A DNA stretch of 64,000 nucleotides from Liquorilactobacillus aquaticus DSM 21051 (GTDB lineage: Bacteria; Bacillota; Bacilli; Lactobacillales; Lactobacillaceae), in assembly GCF_001436755.1 (NCBI RefSeq), contig NZ_AYZD01000015.1, positions 84,173 to 148,172 of the forward strand, given 5' to 3'. How positions within the stretch are numbered: the first letter of the stretch is position 1; each line of letters begins with the position of its first letter. Made by a program: the position numbers and the translations under genes. Below are positions 10,159 through 22,160 of the stretch, piece after piece. The notes under the pieces were generated by a model, which worked only from the letters and a program-made list of their open reading frames with translations, did not search any database and was not told the DNA's origin.

Positions 10159-10344
10159 ATGTCAAAACAATTAACTATCTTGTTTTGGGGGTTTATTTAT
10201 GGTGAAGTTATCGGTTATATAAGTTCAGCCTTGTCAGGCACAGAATTTTCCGTAGTATCCAGTGGTCTTACTGCAATGATCGTTGGTTTCATTGCTATCA
10301 ATGCCCTTAGCTTTTTCGTAAAAACACCCAAAACAAACAAATAA
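10159..10344 (+). CDS. DUF2929 (YjzD-type) small membrane protein
   Basis: A 61-residue protein with two predicted membrane helices (about residues 5-22 and 30-52) and a short polar C-terminal tail rich in Lys and Thr. It resembles the DUF2929 family of small Firmicutes membrane proteins of unknown function. The ATG at 10159 has GAGGTG nine bases upstream. It is transcribed divergently from dnaE, an arrangement I believe is common in lactobacilli, and ends just before a bidirectional terminator. Confidence 0.72.
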   Translation: MSKQLTILFWGFIYGEVIGYISSALSGTEFSVVSSGLTAMIVGFIAINALSFFVKTPKTNK

Positions 10345-10345
10345 C

Positions 10346-10379
10346 AAAAAGCGGCTAGTCAACAAAACTAGCCGCTTTT
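10346..10379. terminator. Bidirectional intrinsic terminator
   Basis: An inverted repeat AAAGCGGCTAGT / ACTAGCCGCTTT with a 7-base loop is flanked by A-runs on one side and T-runs on the other. It lies between the convergent ends of the DUF2929 gene and clpB and can serve both. Confidence 0.9.
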
Positions 10380-10398
10380 CGTTTGCTATTCTATTAAA

Positions 10399-13005
10399 CT
10401 AAACCTCTTCACTTCTTTCTTCAGCTTTGAAAATAAGCTCATTGTGACTTCCTAAATCGATTGTAACAACAGAATGCGGCATGATTTTACCCGCAATAAT
10501 CTGTTTGGCTAAGGGTGTTTCAACATGATTCGTAATGAAGCGCTGCAACGGACGTGCTCCATAAGCAGGATCATAACCTTCATGTGCAATCCATTCTTTA
10601 GCCGTTGACGTTATTTCAAGCTCGATTTCTTGTTCAGACAAACGAGCAGACAAAAGACTAATAAATTTGTCAACAATTTGCGTTATTGCTTGAATATTTA
10701 AGGGCGCAAACATAATAATGTCGTCAATTCGATTCAAAAATTCAGGCTTGAAATGTGTTTGTGCCAAATTCATGACTTGTTCACGCGTCTCATCTGTAAT
10801 CTTTCCACTGGTTGCAGCGTTATCCAATAAAATGCTTGATCCTAAATTAGAAGTCATAATAATAATTGTATTTTTAAAATCAACAGTCCGACCTTGACCA
10901 TCTGTCAGCCGTCCATCATCAAAGACTTGCAATAGAATATTAAAGACATCCGGATGCGCTTTTTCAACCTCATCCAATAAAACAATTGTATATGGGTTTC
11001 TTCTGACAGCCTCTGTCAGTTGACCGCCTTCTTCATATCCAACGTAGCCTGGGGCTGCTCCAACTAAACGCGAGACAGACTGTTTTTCCATATACTCACT
11101 CATATCAATGCGCACCATATGCTTTTCCGAATCAAATAGGTTCTCGGCAAGGGCCTTAGCTAGCTCAGTTTTCCCCACTCCAGTTGGTCCGAGGAACAAA
11201 AAAGTTCCTAAGGGCTGATTAGGATCCTGTAGACCTGCGCGCGCACGAATAACTGCGTTTGCAACTGAATCGACCGCTTCTTCCTGTCCAATGACCCGCT
11301 TGTGCAGACTTTCAGGTAGATGCAGCAGTTTTTCGCGTTCACCCTGAACTAGTTTCGCAACTGGTATCCCAGTAGAACGACTGACCACCTGTGCAATTTC
11401 ATTTTCAGTTACTGACTCTTCCACTAACCAGTTATCTGGGCGCTCAGCATGCTCAAGCTCGGATAGCTCTCTTTCTAATGCTGGAATAGTTGCATGCTGC
11501 AATTTAGCTGCTTTCTCAAGATCATAATTATTTTCTGCTTCTTCTAAAGCATGTTTTGCCTGATCAAGCTCAGCTTTTTTAGAACTTAATTTCTGAATAT
11601 CCGCTTTCTCATTTTCCCACCGCATTTTGAGAGCATTTGTTTTCTGACGTGATTCGGCTAATTCAGATTGTAGTTCACTGAGTCTCTTCTTCGAAGCCGG
11701 GTCGCTTTCCTTTTTCAAGGCTGCTTCCTCAACTTCCTGGCGCATAAGTTGGCGGGTAACTTGGTCAAGCTCAGTCGGCATCGAATTCATCTCAACTCTG
11801 ATTGTCGCACACGCTTCATCTATTAAATCAATCGCTTTATCCGGCAAGAAACGATCAGTTATATAACGATTAGAAAGTGTTGCCGCTGCAACAATCGCGT
11901 TATCATGAATTCTAACCCCATGATGGATTTCAAAGCGTTCTTTTAGACCACGCAAAATTGAAATTGTATCTTCAACACTTGGTTCCTGCACAAGGACCCT
12001 CTGGAATCGCCGTTCAAGGGCTTTATCTTTCTCCATATATTCACGATATTCATCCAAAGTCGTTGCACCAATTAAATGTAACTCGCCGCGTGCGAGCATT
12101 GGTTTCAAGATATTTCCAGCATCCATACTGCCTTCTGTTTTTCCAGCTCCAACAATATTGTGTATCTCATCAATAAAAAGAATGATTTTTCCTTCACTTT
12201 TTGTAATTTCCTTCAAAACAGCTTTAAGACGTTCCTCAAATTCACCACGATATTTTGCACCTGCAATTAACGATCCCATATCTAAGGAAAAAAGTGTTTT
12301 ATCTTTCAAGTTATCAGGAACATCCTTGCGTACTATCCGCTGGGCCAACCCTTCGACTATTGCCGTCTTTCCAACTCCAGGTTCTCCTATCAGTACCGGA
12401 TTATTTTTAGTTTTACGTGAAAGAATTCGAATTACATCCCGAATTTCTTCATCACGTCCAATTACCGGATCCTGTTTTCCACTGCGGACTTGTTTGATCA
12501 GATCTATACCATACTTTTCTAATGCTTTATATTGTTTCTCTTGATTTTTGGATGTCACACGCTCACCTCCACGAAGATCCTTAACAATCTTTGTCATTTT
12601 TTTCTCTGTAAGTCCCTTTGATTTTAAATAATTGGTCAAAGGATGATATTTTAATTTAAACAATGCCAAGAAAAGTGTCTCGATTGCTACATACTCGTCC
12701 CCAAAATTTTCACGTAATTTATCCGCTTCTTGCAGCAATTTGAAAAGATTCTGGCTCAGTGTTTGCCCGTAATTCACTTGTCCCTCTACAGTCGCCAATT
12801 GATCAATCTCTTTATCAACCTCACTTTCGATCTCTGGAATATCTAATTCCGTTTTTTTTAAGATCTCCGCTCCAAATTCTCCTGGTTGAAGTAAAAACTT
12901 AAATAGTTGGGGAATATCTATTTCTTGCTGATGTCTCGTTACTGCGATTTGTTGCGCTTCTGCAAGAGCTTCTTGCACAGCGCTTGTTAACTTGTCTTCT
13001 TGCAT
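10399..13005 (-). CDS. clpB: ATP-dependent chaperone ClpB
   Basis: A hexameric AAA+ disaggregase that works with DnaK to rescue aggregated proteins. The 868-residue protein has an N-terminal Clp domain (to about residue 145), a first AAA module with Walker [14 protein letters not shown] and Walker [11 protein letters not shown], a coiled-coil M domain (about 410-530), and a second module with [13 protein letters not shown] and [11 protein letters not shown]. The ATG at 13005 is chosen because AAGGAG lies seven bases upstream; an ATG 18 bases further up lacks such spacing. No complete CIRCE or CtsR tandem box is visible upstream. Confidence 0.96.
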   Translation of the reverse strand: MQEDKLTSAVQEALAEAQQIAVTRHQQEIDIPQLFKFLLQPGEFGAEILKKTELDIPEIESEVDKEIDQLATVEGQVNYGQTLSQNLFKLLQEADKLRENFGDEYVAIETLFLALFKLKYHPLTNYLKSKGLTEKKMTKIVKDLRGGERVTSKNQEKQYKALEKYGIDLIKQVRSGKQDPVIGRDEEIRDVIRILSRKTKNNPVLIGEPGVGKTAIVEGLAQRIVRKDVPDNLKDKTLFSLDMGSLIAGAKYRGEFEERLKAVLKEITKSEGKIILFIDEIHNIVGAGKTEGSMDAGNILKPMLARGELHLIGATTLDEYREYMEKDKALERRFQRVLVQEPSVEDTISILRGLKERFEIHHGVRIHDNAIVAAATLSNRYITDRFLPDKAIDLIDEACATIRVEMNSMPTELDQVTRQLMRQEVEEAALKKESDPASKKRLSELQSELAESRQKTNALKMRWENEKADIQKLSSKKAELDQAKHALEEAENNYDLEKAAKLQHATIPALERELSELEHAERPDNWLVEESVTENEIAQVVSRSTGIPVAKLVQGEREKLLHLPESLHKRVIGQEEAVDSVANAVIRARAGLQDPNQPLGTFLFLGPTGVGKTELAKALAENLFDSEKHMVRIDMSEYMEKQSVSRLVGAAPGYVGYEEGGQLTEAVRRNPYTIVLLDEVEKAHPDVFNILLQVFDDGRLTDGQGRTVDFKNTIIIMTSNLGSSILLDNAATSGKITDETREQVMNLAQTHFKPEFLNRIDDIIMFAPLNIQAITQIVDKFISLLSARLSEQEIELEITSTAKEWIAHEGYDPAYGARPLQRFITNHVETPLAKQIIAGKIMPHSVVTIDLGSHNELIFKAEERSEEV

Positions 13006-13093
13006 TTTTATCTCCTTCATCATTTTATTAGTCAGTTTTCAACTAACTGCTTTTCAAAGATAAAACCACCATATTTACACTCTGCTGCACCAT

Positions 13094-13122
13094 AATTTAA
13101 TCACTACAGTCAGTATGATCAA
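13094..13122 (-). promoter_or_regulatory. Candidate clpB promoter
   Basis: TTGATC and TAAATT separated by exactly 17 bases lie about 90 bases before clpB on the minus strand. Two copies of TGACTGT flank the -35 region and might be an operator. Confidence 0.45.
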
Positions 13123-13147
13123 GTTGACAGTCATTTAAAAATTCTAG

Positions 13148-13191
13148 TCAAAAACCGCTAAACAAGATTTCTTTCGCTTAAATAGCAGTTT
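13148..13191 (-). terminator. Terminator downstream of pepT
   Basis: A nine-pair stem, AAACTGCTA with TAGCGGTTT, encloses a smaller inner repeat and is followed by TTTTTG on the minus strand. It lies about 50 bases past the pepT stop and just before the clpB promoter region. Confidence 0.6.
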
Positions 13192-13240
13192 AAATCTCAT
13201 TTAACGATTCTATTATAAGATGAACATACGTTTGTGTTAA

Positions 13241-14488
13241 CTAATTTGTTCCTGCGACTTCCGCAACAATCTCTAAAATTACAGAAGTAGCCTGTTCCAT
13301 CACTTGGACAGAAATATATTCAAAACGCGAGTGCATATTTTCACCGCCAGCAAACAAGTTAGGTGTCGGTAGACCCATAAATGAGATTTTTGAACCATCT
13401 GTTCCACCACGTACAGGATAAATAACCGGTTCAATCTCAAGATTTTTCATTGCCTTTTCAGCTATGTCAACAACTGTCATATCTTTTTCGATCACTTCAC
13501 GCATGTTATAATATTGATCTTTCAAATCAAGTATAACTCTTTTAGTGCCGTAACTGGCATTCATCTCAGCAACGATCTCTTGGAATAAACATTTGCGTGC
13601 TTCAAATTTTTGTCGATTATGGTCGCGAATAATATATACCATCTTAGCTTTATCAACACTTCCAGCCATTTCCACCAAATGAAAGAACCCTTCCCGCCCA
13701 GCTGTTTTCTCTGGTACTTCTCTTTTTGGAAGCTGAGCATGAAAATCAAAAGCAATCTGAAGCGCGTTAATCATTACGCCTTTAGCTGTGGCTGGATGAA
13801 CATTTTTACCGATTAGTTCTATTTTAGCCTGAGCCGCATTAAATGTTTCGTATTCCAATTCACCTAACGGACCACCATCAACCGTATAAGCAATATCAGC
13901 TCCAAAATCGGCAACATCAAAATTATCGGCCCCGGTTCCTATCTCTTCATCAGGCCCGATGCCTATTCTTAACTCACCGTGCTTTATCTCTGGATGTTCA
14001 ATTAAATACTCAACCGCTGTGATAATTTCAGCAATTCCTGCTTTGTCATCTGCCCCTAAAAGAGTTTTGCCATCTGTTGTAACAAGATCATGTCCAGCAT
14101 ATTTTTTCAGACTTGGAAACTCGCTCGGGGATAATTTATACTGACTATCTCCTAAAGTAATATCAGATTTGCCATCATAGTCCCTCACAAATTGCGGATT
14201 AATATTTCGAGCATTAAAATCAGCCGTGTCCATATGTGCTATCAAACCAATTTTTTTAACTTCTTTATTCTCTGGCAGATTTCCTGGCAGTGTTGCAAAA
14301 ACATAACCGCTTGTAGAAGAAAGACGCACATCCTGTAATCCTATGACTTTCAGTTCTTCAACTAATGCAGCAGCAAACTCAACTTGTGATTCAGTTGAAG
14401 GAATTGTAGTAGAATTTTCATCTGAACGTGTTTCTTTTTTTACATATTTGATGAAACGAGAAGTTAGATTCGGATATTTTGTCATCAT
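13241..14488 (-). CDS. pepT: Peptidase T (tripeptidase, M20 family)
   Basis: A cytoplasmic dinuclear-zinc aminotripeptidase that removes N-terminal residues from tripeptides, part of the peptide-use system of lactic acid bacteria. The protein is 415 residues long. Metal-ligand and catalytic motifs are visible: [43 protein letters not shown], and [12 protein letters not shown] near the C-terminus. Two ATGs are adjacent at the start; the second (14485) has the better eight-base spacing to AGGAG, so the true protein may be one residue shorter. It lies 20 bases after the Nif3-like gene and is probably the last gene of that transcript. Confidence 0.95.
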   Translation of the reverse strand: MMTKYPNLTSRFIKYVKKETRSDENSTTIPSTESQVEFAAALVEELKVIGLQDVRLSSTSGYVFATLPGNLPENKEVKKIGLIAHMDTADFNARNINPQFVRDYDGKSDITLGDSQYKLSPSEFPSLKKYAGHDLVTTDGKTLLGADDKAGIAEIITAVEYLIEHPEIKHGELRIGIGPDEEIGTGADNFDVADFGADIAYTVDGGPLGELEYETFNAAQAKIELIGKNVHPATAKGVMINALQIAFDFHAQLPKREVPEKTAGREGFFHLVEMAGSVDKAKMVYIIRDHNRQKFEARKCLFQEIVAEMNASYGTKRVILDLKDQYYNMREVIEKDMTVVDIAEKAMKNLEIEPVIYPVRGGTDGSKISFMGLPTPNLFAGGENMHSRFEYISVQVMEQATSVILEIVAEVAGTN

Positions 14489-14508
14489 AAAAACTCCTTT
14501 AACTAAAA

Positions 14509-15624
14509 TTAGATAAATGTAAATGGATCTGTGTTGAGCTTAGATTCAACTATTGATAATCCCCAGTCATTTTCAGTATTCCATTTCGTGAACAACTTAT
14601 GTAATTGTTCCTTGCAGATACTTTCAATGTGATGTCCTGGATCAAGTGCCGATAAACCAGCAGCTAAAATGTCATGTCCCGTATGATATGAAATATCTCC
14701 TGTTACATACAACTGGGCTTTTTGCAGTTTGGCTTCGGGATAAAAATTGCCACCACTGCCTCCTAGAACAGCAACGCGCTCGATTTTTCTATTTGGATCA
14801 TTGGAAACCATGCGTAAAGATTGAAGCTTGAAAACTTTCTTGCAAAATTTGGCGTATTCTCTGACGGTTTGAGGATGCTCTAAAAATCCGACACGTCCCA
14901 TTCCATATTTCTGCCCTATTTCTTCAATCTTAAACAAATCAAAAGCCGGTTCTTCATAAGGATGCTTTGCAAGCATCGTTTTAAGGATCGCCTCTTTTTT
15001 TCGAGCTGGGAAAACAACTTCAACTTTCTCCTCTTTGACTTCTGTTATCTTGCCATTTTCCCCAATCGTTGGATGCGCCTGATCATTTGGACGAAAACGT
15101 CCAATACCATTAAGTGAATAAGAACAGTTATCATAATTTCCAATTTGGCCCGCACCCGCATTTCCCAAAGCTATTCGCATTTCAGAAGCAGCTTCTTGAG
15201 GAACGAAAACAGCTAATTTGAACATTTGTTCTTGTCGAGCAGGTAACAGAATTGAAGTCTCTTTAAGACCCATCTTTTCAGCAAGCCAATCATTCATCCC
15301 ACCATTTGCGTTGTCTAAATTTGTATGTGCAGCAAAAACAGTGATATTATTTTTTAACAGTTCAGAGTACATTTTATTTTGCGGATCAGCTAGATCGAAG
15401 CGCTTAATTGGTCTGAACATTGCTGGATGATGTGCGAAAATAAAATCAATATTCTTTTCAATGGCTTCCTGCACTACTTCTGGACGCACATCCAAAGTCA
15501 CCATCATTCTTTTGACTTCAGCATCAAAGCTGCCAAGTTGCAATCCTATTGGATCGCCTTCTTCCGCCATAAAAGAAGGCGCAAGTTCCGCAAAACGATT
15601 CACAATGTCTTTTACTTTAACCAT
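14509..15624 (-). CDS. Nif3-like (YqfO/DUF34) dinuclear metal-centre protein
   Basis: A 371-residue member of the Nif3/YqfO family. The N-terminal half holds [10 protein letters not shown] and [13 protein letters not shown], and the C-terminal half holds AVLGGSGG and [13 protein letters not shown], together forming the metal-binding site. A central insertion of roughly 120 residues corresponds to the PII/CutA-like domain of long Firmicutes members. The biochemical role of the family is unsettled; a GTP cyclohydrolase type 1 annotation is often copied but not established. It overlaps trmK by eight bases, the conserved trmK-nif3 pairing, so the two are translationally coupled. Confidence 0.88.
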   Translation of the reverse strand: MVKVKDIVNRFAELAPSFMAEEGDPIGLQLGSFDAEVKRMMVTLDVRPEVVQEAIEKNIDFIFAHHPAMFRPIKRFDLADPQNKMYSELLKNNITVFAAHTNLDNANGGMNDWLAEKMGLKETSILLPARQEQMFKLAVFVPQEAASEMRIALGNAGAGQIGNYDNCSYSLNGIGRFRPNDQAHPTIGENGKITEVKEEKVEVVFPARKKEAILKTMLAKHPYEEPAFDLFKIEEIGQKYGMGRVGFLEHPQTVREYAKFCKKVFKLQSLRMVSNDPNRKIERVAVLGGSGGNFYPEAKLQKAQLYVTGDISYHTGHDILAAGLSALDPGHHIESICKEQLHKLFTKWNTENDWGLSIVESKLNTDPFTFI

Positions 15625-16315
15625 TCAACACCCCGCCAATCTTTCTAATTTTATTTTCTAATGCTTTTTTTTGTTCCAACGGAACCTTTCGGGCCTTTTT
15701 AATTTCACTCAACAAATGCAGCAGTTTTTCCCGCTCCCGCTCCCATTTTTTTATAAAAATTGAGTTTTTCTCTTTCTTTAAAATGGGACCGAAAAGATAG
15801 TCTTCATCAGTCAGATCATCTTTTTCAGCCTTCCATTCAGCAACAATTATTTCATAAATATGATCATTTTCATCAATAATCTCTTCAGTTACAATCTGGT
15901 AATTGTTTTCGTTCAGCCATTTTCTGACTTGCCATTCTCCAACATTGGGCTGCAAAATCAATTTAGGCCTTTTTTTTAATTTAATTTTACCTTCATCCAA
16001 AATATGGCATATCAGCGGACCACCCATTCCGCATATCGTGATCGTGTCAATTGCATCTTTTTCTGTTACCGCGGCTAATCCATCAGCTAGGCGAACCATG
16101 ATTTTTTTTTCAAGACCTTCTTTTTTTATTTCGTGAAGAGCATTCAGATATGGTCCCTTTACTACCTCACCTGCAACTGCGTAATCAAGTTCGTTATTCA
16201 ATCCCAAATACGCAGGTAAATAAGCATGATCCGAGCCAATATCTGCCAGGCGGGCTCCCCTTGGAACATACTTAGCCACCGCTAATAAACGTGTCGATAA
16301 ATGTTTTGCATCCAT
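15617..16315 (-). CDS. trmK: tRNA (adenine22-N1)-methyltransferase TrmK
   Basis: Methylates N1 of adenine 22 in tRNA using S-adenosylmethionine. The 232-residue protein carries the SAM-binding motif LADIGSDHAYLP near the N-terminus and TICGMGGPLI and LILQPNVGEWQVR further on, all characteristic of TrmK. The start MDAKHLSTRLL matches the family; the AAGGAG site lies 13 bases upstream, rather far, but no other in-frame start codon is closer. In most Firmicutes trmK follows rpoD directly; here the two-gene sulfur operon separates them. Confidence 0.9.
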   Translation of the reverse strand: MDAKHLSTRLLAVAKYVPRGARLADIGSDHAYLPAYLGLNNELDYAVAGEVVKGPYLNALHEIKKEGLEKKIMVRLADGLAAVTEKDAIDTITICGMGGPLICHILDEGKIKLKKRPKLILQPNVGEWQVRKWLNENNYQIVTEEIIDENDHIYEIIVAEWKAEKDDLTDEDYLFGPILKKEKNSIFIKKWEREREKLLHLLSEIKKARKVPLEQKKALENKIRKIGGVLNG

Positions 16316-16449
16316 TAAAGCACAACAACTCCTTATCAATATAGGACACATTCAAGTATAACTAACTCTGAAAGACAAAAAAAGCCCAAGACACTAAAAA
16401 TAAATTGCAAATTTTTAGAATACTAACCTTAGTCTTTAAAACAGCACAC

Positions 16450-16543
16450 AAAAAAGTTGAGATAAACTCTGAGTCGCATTCTACCTAAGTTAATGCTTTT
16501 TACCTTAAGTTTGCAGGAAAGTCGACCGTCACATCCCAACTTT
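16450..16543 (-). terminator. Possible long-loop terminator after the sulfur operon
   Basis: An 11-pair inverted repeat with one G-U pair (16453-16463 and 16533-16543) has a 69-base loop and is followed by TTTTTT on the minus strand, 41 bases past the lyase stop codon. The long loop makes it less certain. The remaining bases to trmK contain only a TATACT -10-like hexamer at 16355-16360. Confidence 0.4.
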
Positions 16544-16584
16544 TAATTTTTATTTAATAATACAACAAATTCCTAATTTTATTT

Positions 16585-18658
<2,074 letters not shown>

Positions 18659-18680
18659 TTTTTATTACCTCCTCTTAGAA

Positions 18681-18719
18681 AAAAGAAAAAGGGCGCGAAT
18701 CTATTTAAGATTCGCGCCC
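18681..18719 (-). terminator. Attenuator terminator before the CysK-type gene
   Basis: A perfect 12-pair stem (18691-18702 with 18708-18719, loop of five) with the GC-rich core GGGCGCG is followed on the minus strand by UUUUUCUUUUUU. It lies between the leader ORF stop and the first structural gene, 32 bases before its start codon, so it must be bypassed for expression. It would also block any read-through from rpoD. Confidence 0.92.
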
Positions 18720-18770
18720 TATACGTAAGAAAATGATCAGCTGTGTCCAAACAATTTCATGTTCAACAAG

Positions 18771-18878
18771 CTATAACATGAAACCAGCATACCTCAAAAC
18801 AGCCGTATTTCCAACGCTAAAACGCGGAATACGACAGCAACATGAGTTGTATGCGGTTTTCATGCTAAAGTCAGCCAT
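18771..18878 (-). CDS. Leader peptide with Cys-Cys-Cys run
   Basis: A 35-codon ORF with ATG at 18878 and TAG at 18771-18773. It has an excellent ribosome-binding site (GAGGAGG, eight bases upstream) and lies about 20 bases from the predicted transcript start. Codons 13-15 (18834-18842) are TGT TGC TGT, three consecutive cysteines, followed by Arg-Ile-Pro-Arg. The rest has no signal peptide or domain, and cysteine triplets are rare in small cytoplasmic proteins. Its place between promoter and terminator of a cysteine-forming operon fits a regulatory leader peptide whose ribosome stalls when Cys-tRNA is scarce. That role is inferred; the ORF and the codons are seen directly. Confidence 0.78.
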   Translation of the reverse strand: MADFSMKTAYNSCCCRIPRFSVGNTAVLRYAGFML

Positions 18879-18904
18879 TCTTTTTCCTCCTCTTCTTTTC
18901 GATT

Positions 18905-18933
18905 AGAATACTCTATTCAATTAAAAAAATCAA
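18905..18933 (-). promoter_or_regulatory. Promoter of the cysteine leader and operon
   Basis: TTGATT and TATTCT separated by 17 bases on the minus strand, located between the rpoD stop codon and the leader ORF. Transcription would begin near 18898, giving a leader of about 240 bases. Confidence 0.75.
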
Positions 18934-18973
18934 GCGATCTCTCCAAAAAAATCAGCTTCTTCTTTCTCACAAC

Positions 18974-20101
18974 TTATTCTAAAAAGTCTTTAAGCTGTTT
19001 TGAACGTGATGGGTGCCGTAACTTCCGAAGAGCTTTTGCTTCAATTTGCCGAATTCGTTCACGGGTGACGCCAAAAACTTTCCCAACTTCTTCTAAGGTC
19101 CTTGTACGGCCATCGTCAAGCCCAAAGCGCAAACGCAAGACATTCTCTTCACGATCAGTTAAAGTGTCAAGTACACTTTCCAACTGTTCTTTGAGTAGCT
19201 CATAAGCTGCATGATCAGCCGGACTAGTCGCATCATGATCTTCAATGAAATCTCCCAGATGTGAATCATCCTCTTCACCTATTGGTGTTTCAAGCGAAAC
19301 TGGTTCTTGTGCAATTTTTAGAATCTCACGTACCTTATCTGTCGGCATATCCATCTCAGCACCGATTTCTTCAGGCATAGGTTCTCTACCCAAATCTTGT
19401 AACATTTGACGCTGAATTCTGATCAACTTATTGATTGTTTCCACCATATGCACAGGAATTCTGATTGTTCTCGCTTGATCAGCTATTGCACGCGTAATCG
19501 CTTGTCTAATCCACCAAGTTGCATAAGTCGAAAACTTAAATCCTTTACGATAATCAAATTTCTCAACTGCTTTCATTAATCCCATATTTCCCTCTTGGAT
19601 TAAATCAAGAAATGACATTCCGCGTCCAACATAACGTTTAGCAATCGAAACAACAAGACGCAAGTTGGCTTCAGCAAGTCTTTGTTTAGCTTCATCATCG
19701 CCTTCTTCAATTCTTAAAGCTAAAGCAACTTCTTCATCGGCAGTTAATAAATTCACACGACCGATTTCCTTAAGATACATTCTAACCGGGTCATTAATCT
19801 TAACACCAGCAGGCGCCGAAACATCTCTGTCTTTAGTTGCTTTTTCTGCCTCGCTTGAAGCAGCCTTTAAACTATGTTCGCTAGGTTCGCCTTTTTCATC
19901 AACAACTGAAATGCCTGAATCCTCAACCTTTTGAATCATTGATTCCATCTGTTTCGCTTCTAAACCAAATGGTGTTACAAGTTTCTTTGTTAAATCATCG
20001 TAATTAATCTGTTTTTTCGCTTTATATTTTCTAATGAGTTCACGTAAAGCCTTAGTATATGCTACCTTATTCAATGCGTTGCTTTTTTTATTTTCTGCCA
20101 T
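18974..20101 (-). CDS. rpoD: Primary sigma factor RpoD (SigA)
   Basis: The housekeeping sigma-70 factor, 375 residues. Region 1.2 starts near [13 protein letters not shown] (about residue 105). Region 2 contains [20 protein letters not shown] and [17 protein letters not shown] for core and -10 recognition. Region 4 contains [20 protein letters not shown] for -35 recognition. An N-terminal region of about 95 residues is charged and variable, as usual in Firmicutes. AAGGAGG precedes the ATG. It follows dnaG after 12 bases, the conserved macromolecular-synthesis operon. Confidence 0.97.
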   Translation of the reverse strand: MAENKKSNALNKVAYTKALRELIRKYKAKKQINYDDLTKKLVTPFGLEAKQMESMIQKVEDSGISVVDEKGEPSEHSLKAASSEAEKATKDRDVSAPAGVKINDPVRMYLKEIGRVNLLTADEEVALALRIEEGDDEAKQRLAEANLRLVVSIAKRYVGRGMSFLDLIQEGNMGLMKAVEKFDYRKGFKFSTYATWWIRQAITRAIADQARTIRIPVHMVETINKLIRIQRQMLQDLGREPMPEEIGAEMDMPTDKVREILKIAQEPVSLETPIGEEDDSHLGDFIEDHDATSPADHAAYELLKEQLESVLDTLTDREENVLRLRFGLDDGRTRTLEEVGKVFGVTRERIRQIEAKALRKLRHPSRSKQLKDFLE

Positions 20102-20113
20102 GGGAGGTCCTCC

Positions 20114-21970
20114 TTATAATGATGTCGACTTTTCTACCTGTTGTTGGCGTAATAGACTGACTAACTTGACTGTCAAATCAGTCACTAAATCATTGTTATT
20201 CATCCTTTTAGCATCGGAAAGCTGTTTTCTAATGTCTTTTATTTTATTTTCCAATGGAGATTGATGCATAATCAAGTCAATACAATCATCGACCTCCTCT
20301 TCGCTTGTTTCTTTCGCATAAGCACCTAAAGCTAGCTCTATTAAAATTTGGCGTAAAGCTTCATCTTCTAGATAATCAAGGAAACGCGCTGTATCATATT
20401 CATCATATGCGTTAAAATAGCCTTCAGCGATCATATAAATCGTTTGGTACACATCATGCACAAAAGTAAAGCCGCTTATTTCTCTCAGTTTCAACCAAAC
20501 ACTATGGTCATGCAACAGACGATACAATAACAAACGCTCCGCTTTTTCCACACGGTCGATATGTCTTTGATTATTTTTAGACTTAACGATACGGTCTTTT
20601 CGCAGTACTTCATTCGAATTATTTTTCTGTTTACTATTATTTTGCCCTAGTTTATTAACATATGTTTGCAATTGGGATTCAAGATTTATTTTCTCGATTC
20701 CAAAACGTTTAGCGAGCTGATTTAAATATATATCTCTTTCAACTGGCGATTGGACTTTTGCCAACTGTTGCAAAATATCAGCCAAATAAGCTAATTGATC
20801 CGCTTCGTTTGCTAAGTTGCGCTCCTGTTCATAATAGCGCATATAAAAAGCAATGACAGTTTCATGTGAACTTTGTGCTAGCTGCTTAAATTTTTCTTCA
20901 CCGTATTTTTTAACATACTCGTCTGGATCCATTTTTTCGGGAATATGCAAAACTCCGAGTTTCATTTTAGTTAAGGGCTCTAAAAGAGTCAAAGCTCGTG
21001 CTGTCGCATGCTGCCCTGGATCATCACCATCATAGCAGATATCCAGCCGGTCAGTTATTCGTTCAAGCAAGTAAATTTGTTCATTCGTTAAGCTTGTCCC
21101 CATTGAAGCAAGTCCATTTTCAACTCCCGCCCGATAAGCAGCTAAAACATCCATAAATCCTTCAAACAAGATAGCCGACTTGTACTGGCGAATTTTACTT
21201 TTCGCCTTGTCAAAATTAAAAAGCACCTTGCGTTTATTAAAAATTACTGTTTCTGGGCTGTTTAAATATTTGGGTTTCTTATCATCTTTAAGCAAAAGCC
21301 TTCCAGAAAAAGCGATTGTTTCACCACGAGGATCGCGGATTGGAAAAAGAACTCGATTTTGAAAGCGTTCTTTAAAAGAACCATCTTGCATCTCCACAAA
21401 AAGACCCGACTTACGCAAAAGTTGATGATCCAATCCTTTTTCTTTAAAGAAGGCTTCTAATAGCTCTTTAGATGGTGCATACCCCAAATTAAATTCCTCA
21501 ATCATGGCATCATCTAAACCACGTTTATGCAAATAATCTAACGCTTGTTCCCCCATCGATGTATTCACTAGAATATGATTAAACAAGTGAGCAGCATCGT
21601 TATACATCTTTTTAAGTTTTGTAGTTTCAGATGATTCAGAAACATTATCACTTGATAAATTCTGTGTGATTTCTTTGTCCAACTGTACATTTCCTAATTC
21701 AGCGACACGCACAACAGCATCCGGAAATGACATGTTTTCAACTTCCATAATGAATTTAAAAACATTGCCCCCACGATGACAGGAGAAACAGTGAAAAATC
21801 TGTTTTTCTTCTGTCACAGAAAACGATGGTGTTTTTTCTTCGTGAAAAGGACAAAGTCCAAAATAATTTTTCCCTGATTTTCTAAGTTGGACATACTGCC
21901 CAACTATATCAACAATATTGACACTAGAGCGTACAGTCTCGATAACTTCTTCTGGAATTCGCCGACTCAC
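20114..21970 (-). CDS. dnaG: DNA primase DnaG
   Basis: Makes RNA primers for replication. The 618-residue protein has an N-terminal CHC2 zinc-binding domain (LCPFHEEKTPSFSV, FHCFSCHRGGN). The catalytic Toprim domain has ILFEGFMDVLAAY with the catalytic Glu and ICYDGDDPG with the acidic pair. A C-terminal helicase-interacting region of about 170 residues is less conserved. The GTG start is supported by GGGGTGA seven bases upstream and by the family N-terminus with IPEEVIETVR. Its transcript leader contains a terminator-like hairpin. Confidence 0.96.
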   Translation of the reverse strand: MSRRIPEEVIETVRSSVNIVDIVGQYVQLRKSGKNYFGLCPFHEEKTPSFSVTEEKQIFHCFSCHRGGNVFKFIMEVENMSFPDAVVRVAELGNVQLDKEITQNLSSDNVSESSETTKLKKMYNDAAHLFNHILVNTSMGEQALDYLHKRGLDDAMIEEFNLGYAPSKELLEAFFKEKGLDHQLLRKSGLFVEMQDGSFKERFQNRVLFPIRDPRGETIAFSGRLLLKDDKKPKYLNSPETVIFNKRKVLFNFDKAKSKIRQYKSAILFEGFMDVLAAYRAGVENGLASMGTSLTNEQIYLLERITDRLDICYDGDDPGQHATARALTLLEPLTKMKLGVLHIPEKMDPDEYVKKYGEEKFKQLAQSSHETVIAFYMRYYEQERNLANEADQLAYLADILQQLAKVQSPVERDIYLNQLAKRFGIEKINLESQLQTYVNKLGQNNSKQKNNSNEVLRKDRIVKSKNNQRHIDRVEKAERLLLYRLLHDHSVWLKLREISGFTFVHDVYQTIYMIAEGYFNAYDEYDTARFLDYLEDEALRQILIELALGAYAKETSEEEVDDCIDLIMHQSPLENKIKDIRKQLSDAKRMNNNDLVTDLTVKLVSLLRQQQVEKSTSL

Positions 21971-22009
21971 ACTATATCACCCCATTTGTCTAATAGTTGT
22001 TATGTTTAC

Positions 22010-22037
22010 AAAAGTCGCACGCTAACGTGCGACTTTT
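22010..22037 (-). terminator. Terminator-like hairpin in the dnaG-rpoD leader
   Basis: A perfect 12-pair stem (AAAAGTCGCACG with CGTGCGACTTTT, four-base loop) is followed on the minus strand by TTTTG. It sits 40 bases before the dnaG start and downstream of the predicted promoter, so it may reduce transcription of dnaG-rpoD. It could alternatively be a second terminator for glyS. Confidence 0.65.
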
Positions 22038-22059
22038 CAGAAAAATTACAATCATATTC

Positions 22060-22088
22060 ATAATACAATATCAGTTTTCAAAAAGCAA
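22060..22088 (-). promoter_or_regulatory. Promoter of dnaG-rpoD
   Basis: TTGCTT and TATTAT separated by 17 bases on the minus strand, about 95 bases before dnaG and past the glyS terminator. Confidence 0.6.
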
Positions 22089-22160
22089 ATAATTAAATTG
22101 TGTCTTAAAATAAACCAACTATCACTGCAAGTTTATCACGGAATCCTTAATTTTCAATCA

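Larger units (their letters stand above)
18659..18898 (-). promoter_or_regulatory. Cys-codon attenuation leader of the sulfur operon
   Basis: From the probable transcription start near 18898 the leader RNA carries a strong AGGAGG, a 35-codon ORF (18771-18878), and an intrinsic terminator (18691-18719) just before the first gene's ribosome-binding site. Three sets of alternative pairings are visible. Segment 18819-18830, right after the Cys codons, can pair with the 5' strand of the terminator stem (10 pairs, one bulge) as an antiterminator. The same segment can pair with 18805-18812 in a local hairpin. Segment 18775-18785 can pair either with 18854-18863 upstream or perfectly with 18755-18763 downstream. 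No T-box or SAM-box consensus is seen. Confidence 0.7.

Noticed and set aside
13241..14488. pepT as a dipeptidase or ArgE-type enzyme
   Set aside because: The motif set ([22 protein letters not shown]) and length fit peptidase T specifically.
18659..18898. T-box or SAM riboswitch before the sulfur operon
   Set aside because: The T-box core seen clearly at 25371-25385 and 38475-38490 is absent here, and no SAM-box consensus is visible; a Cys-codon ORF is present instead.
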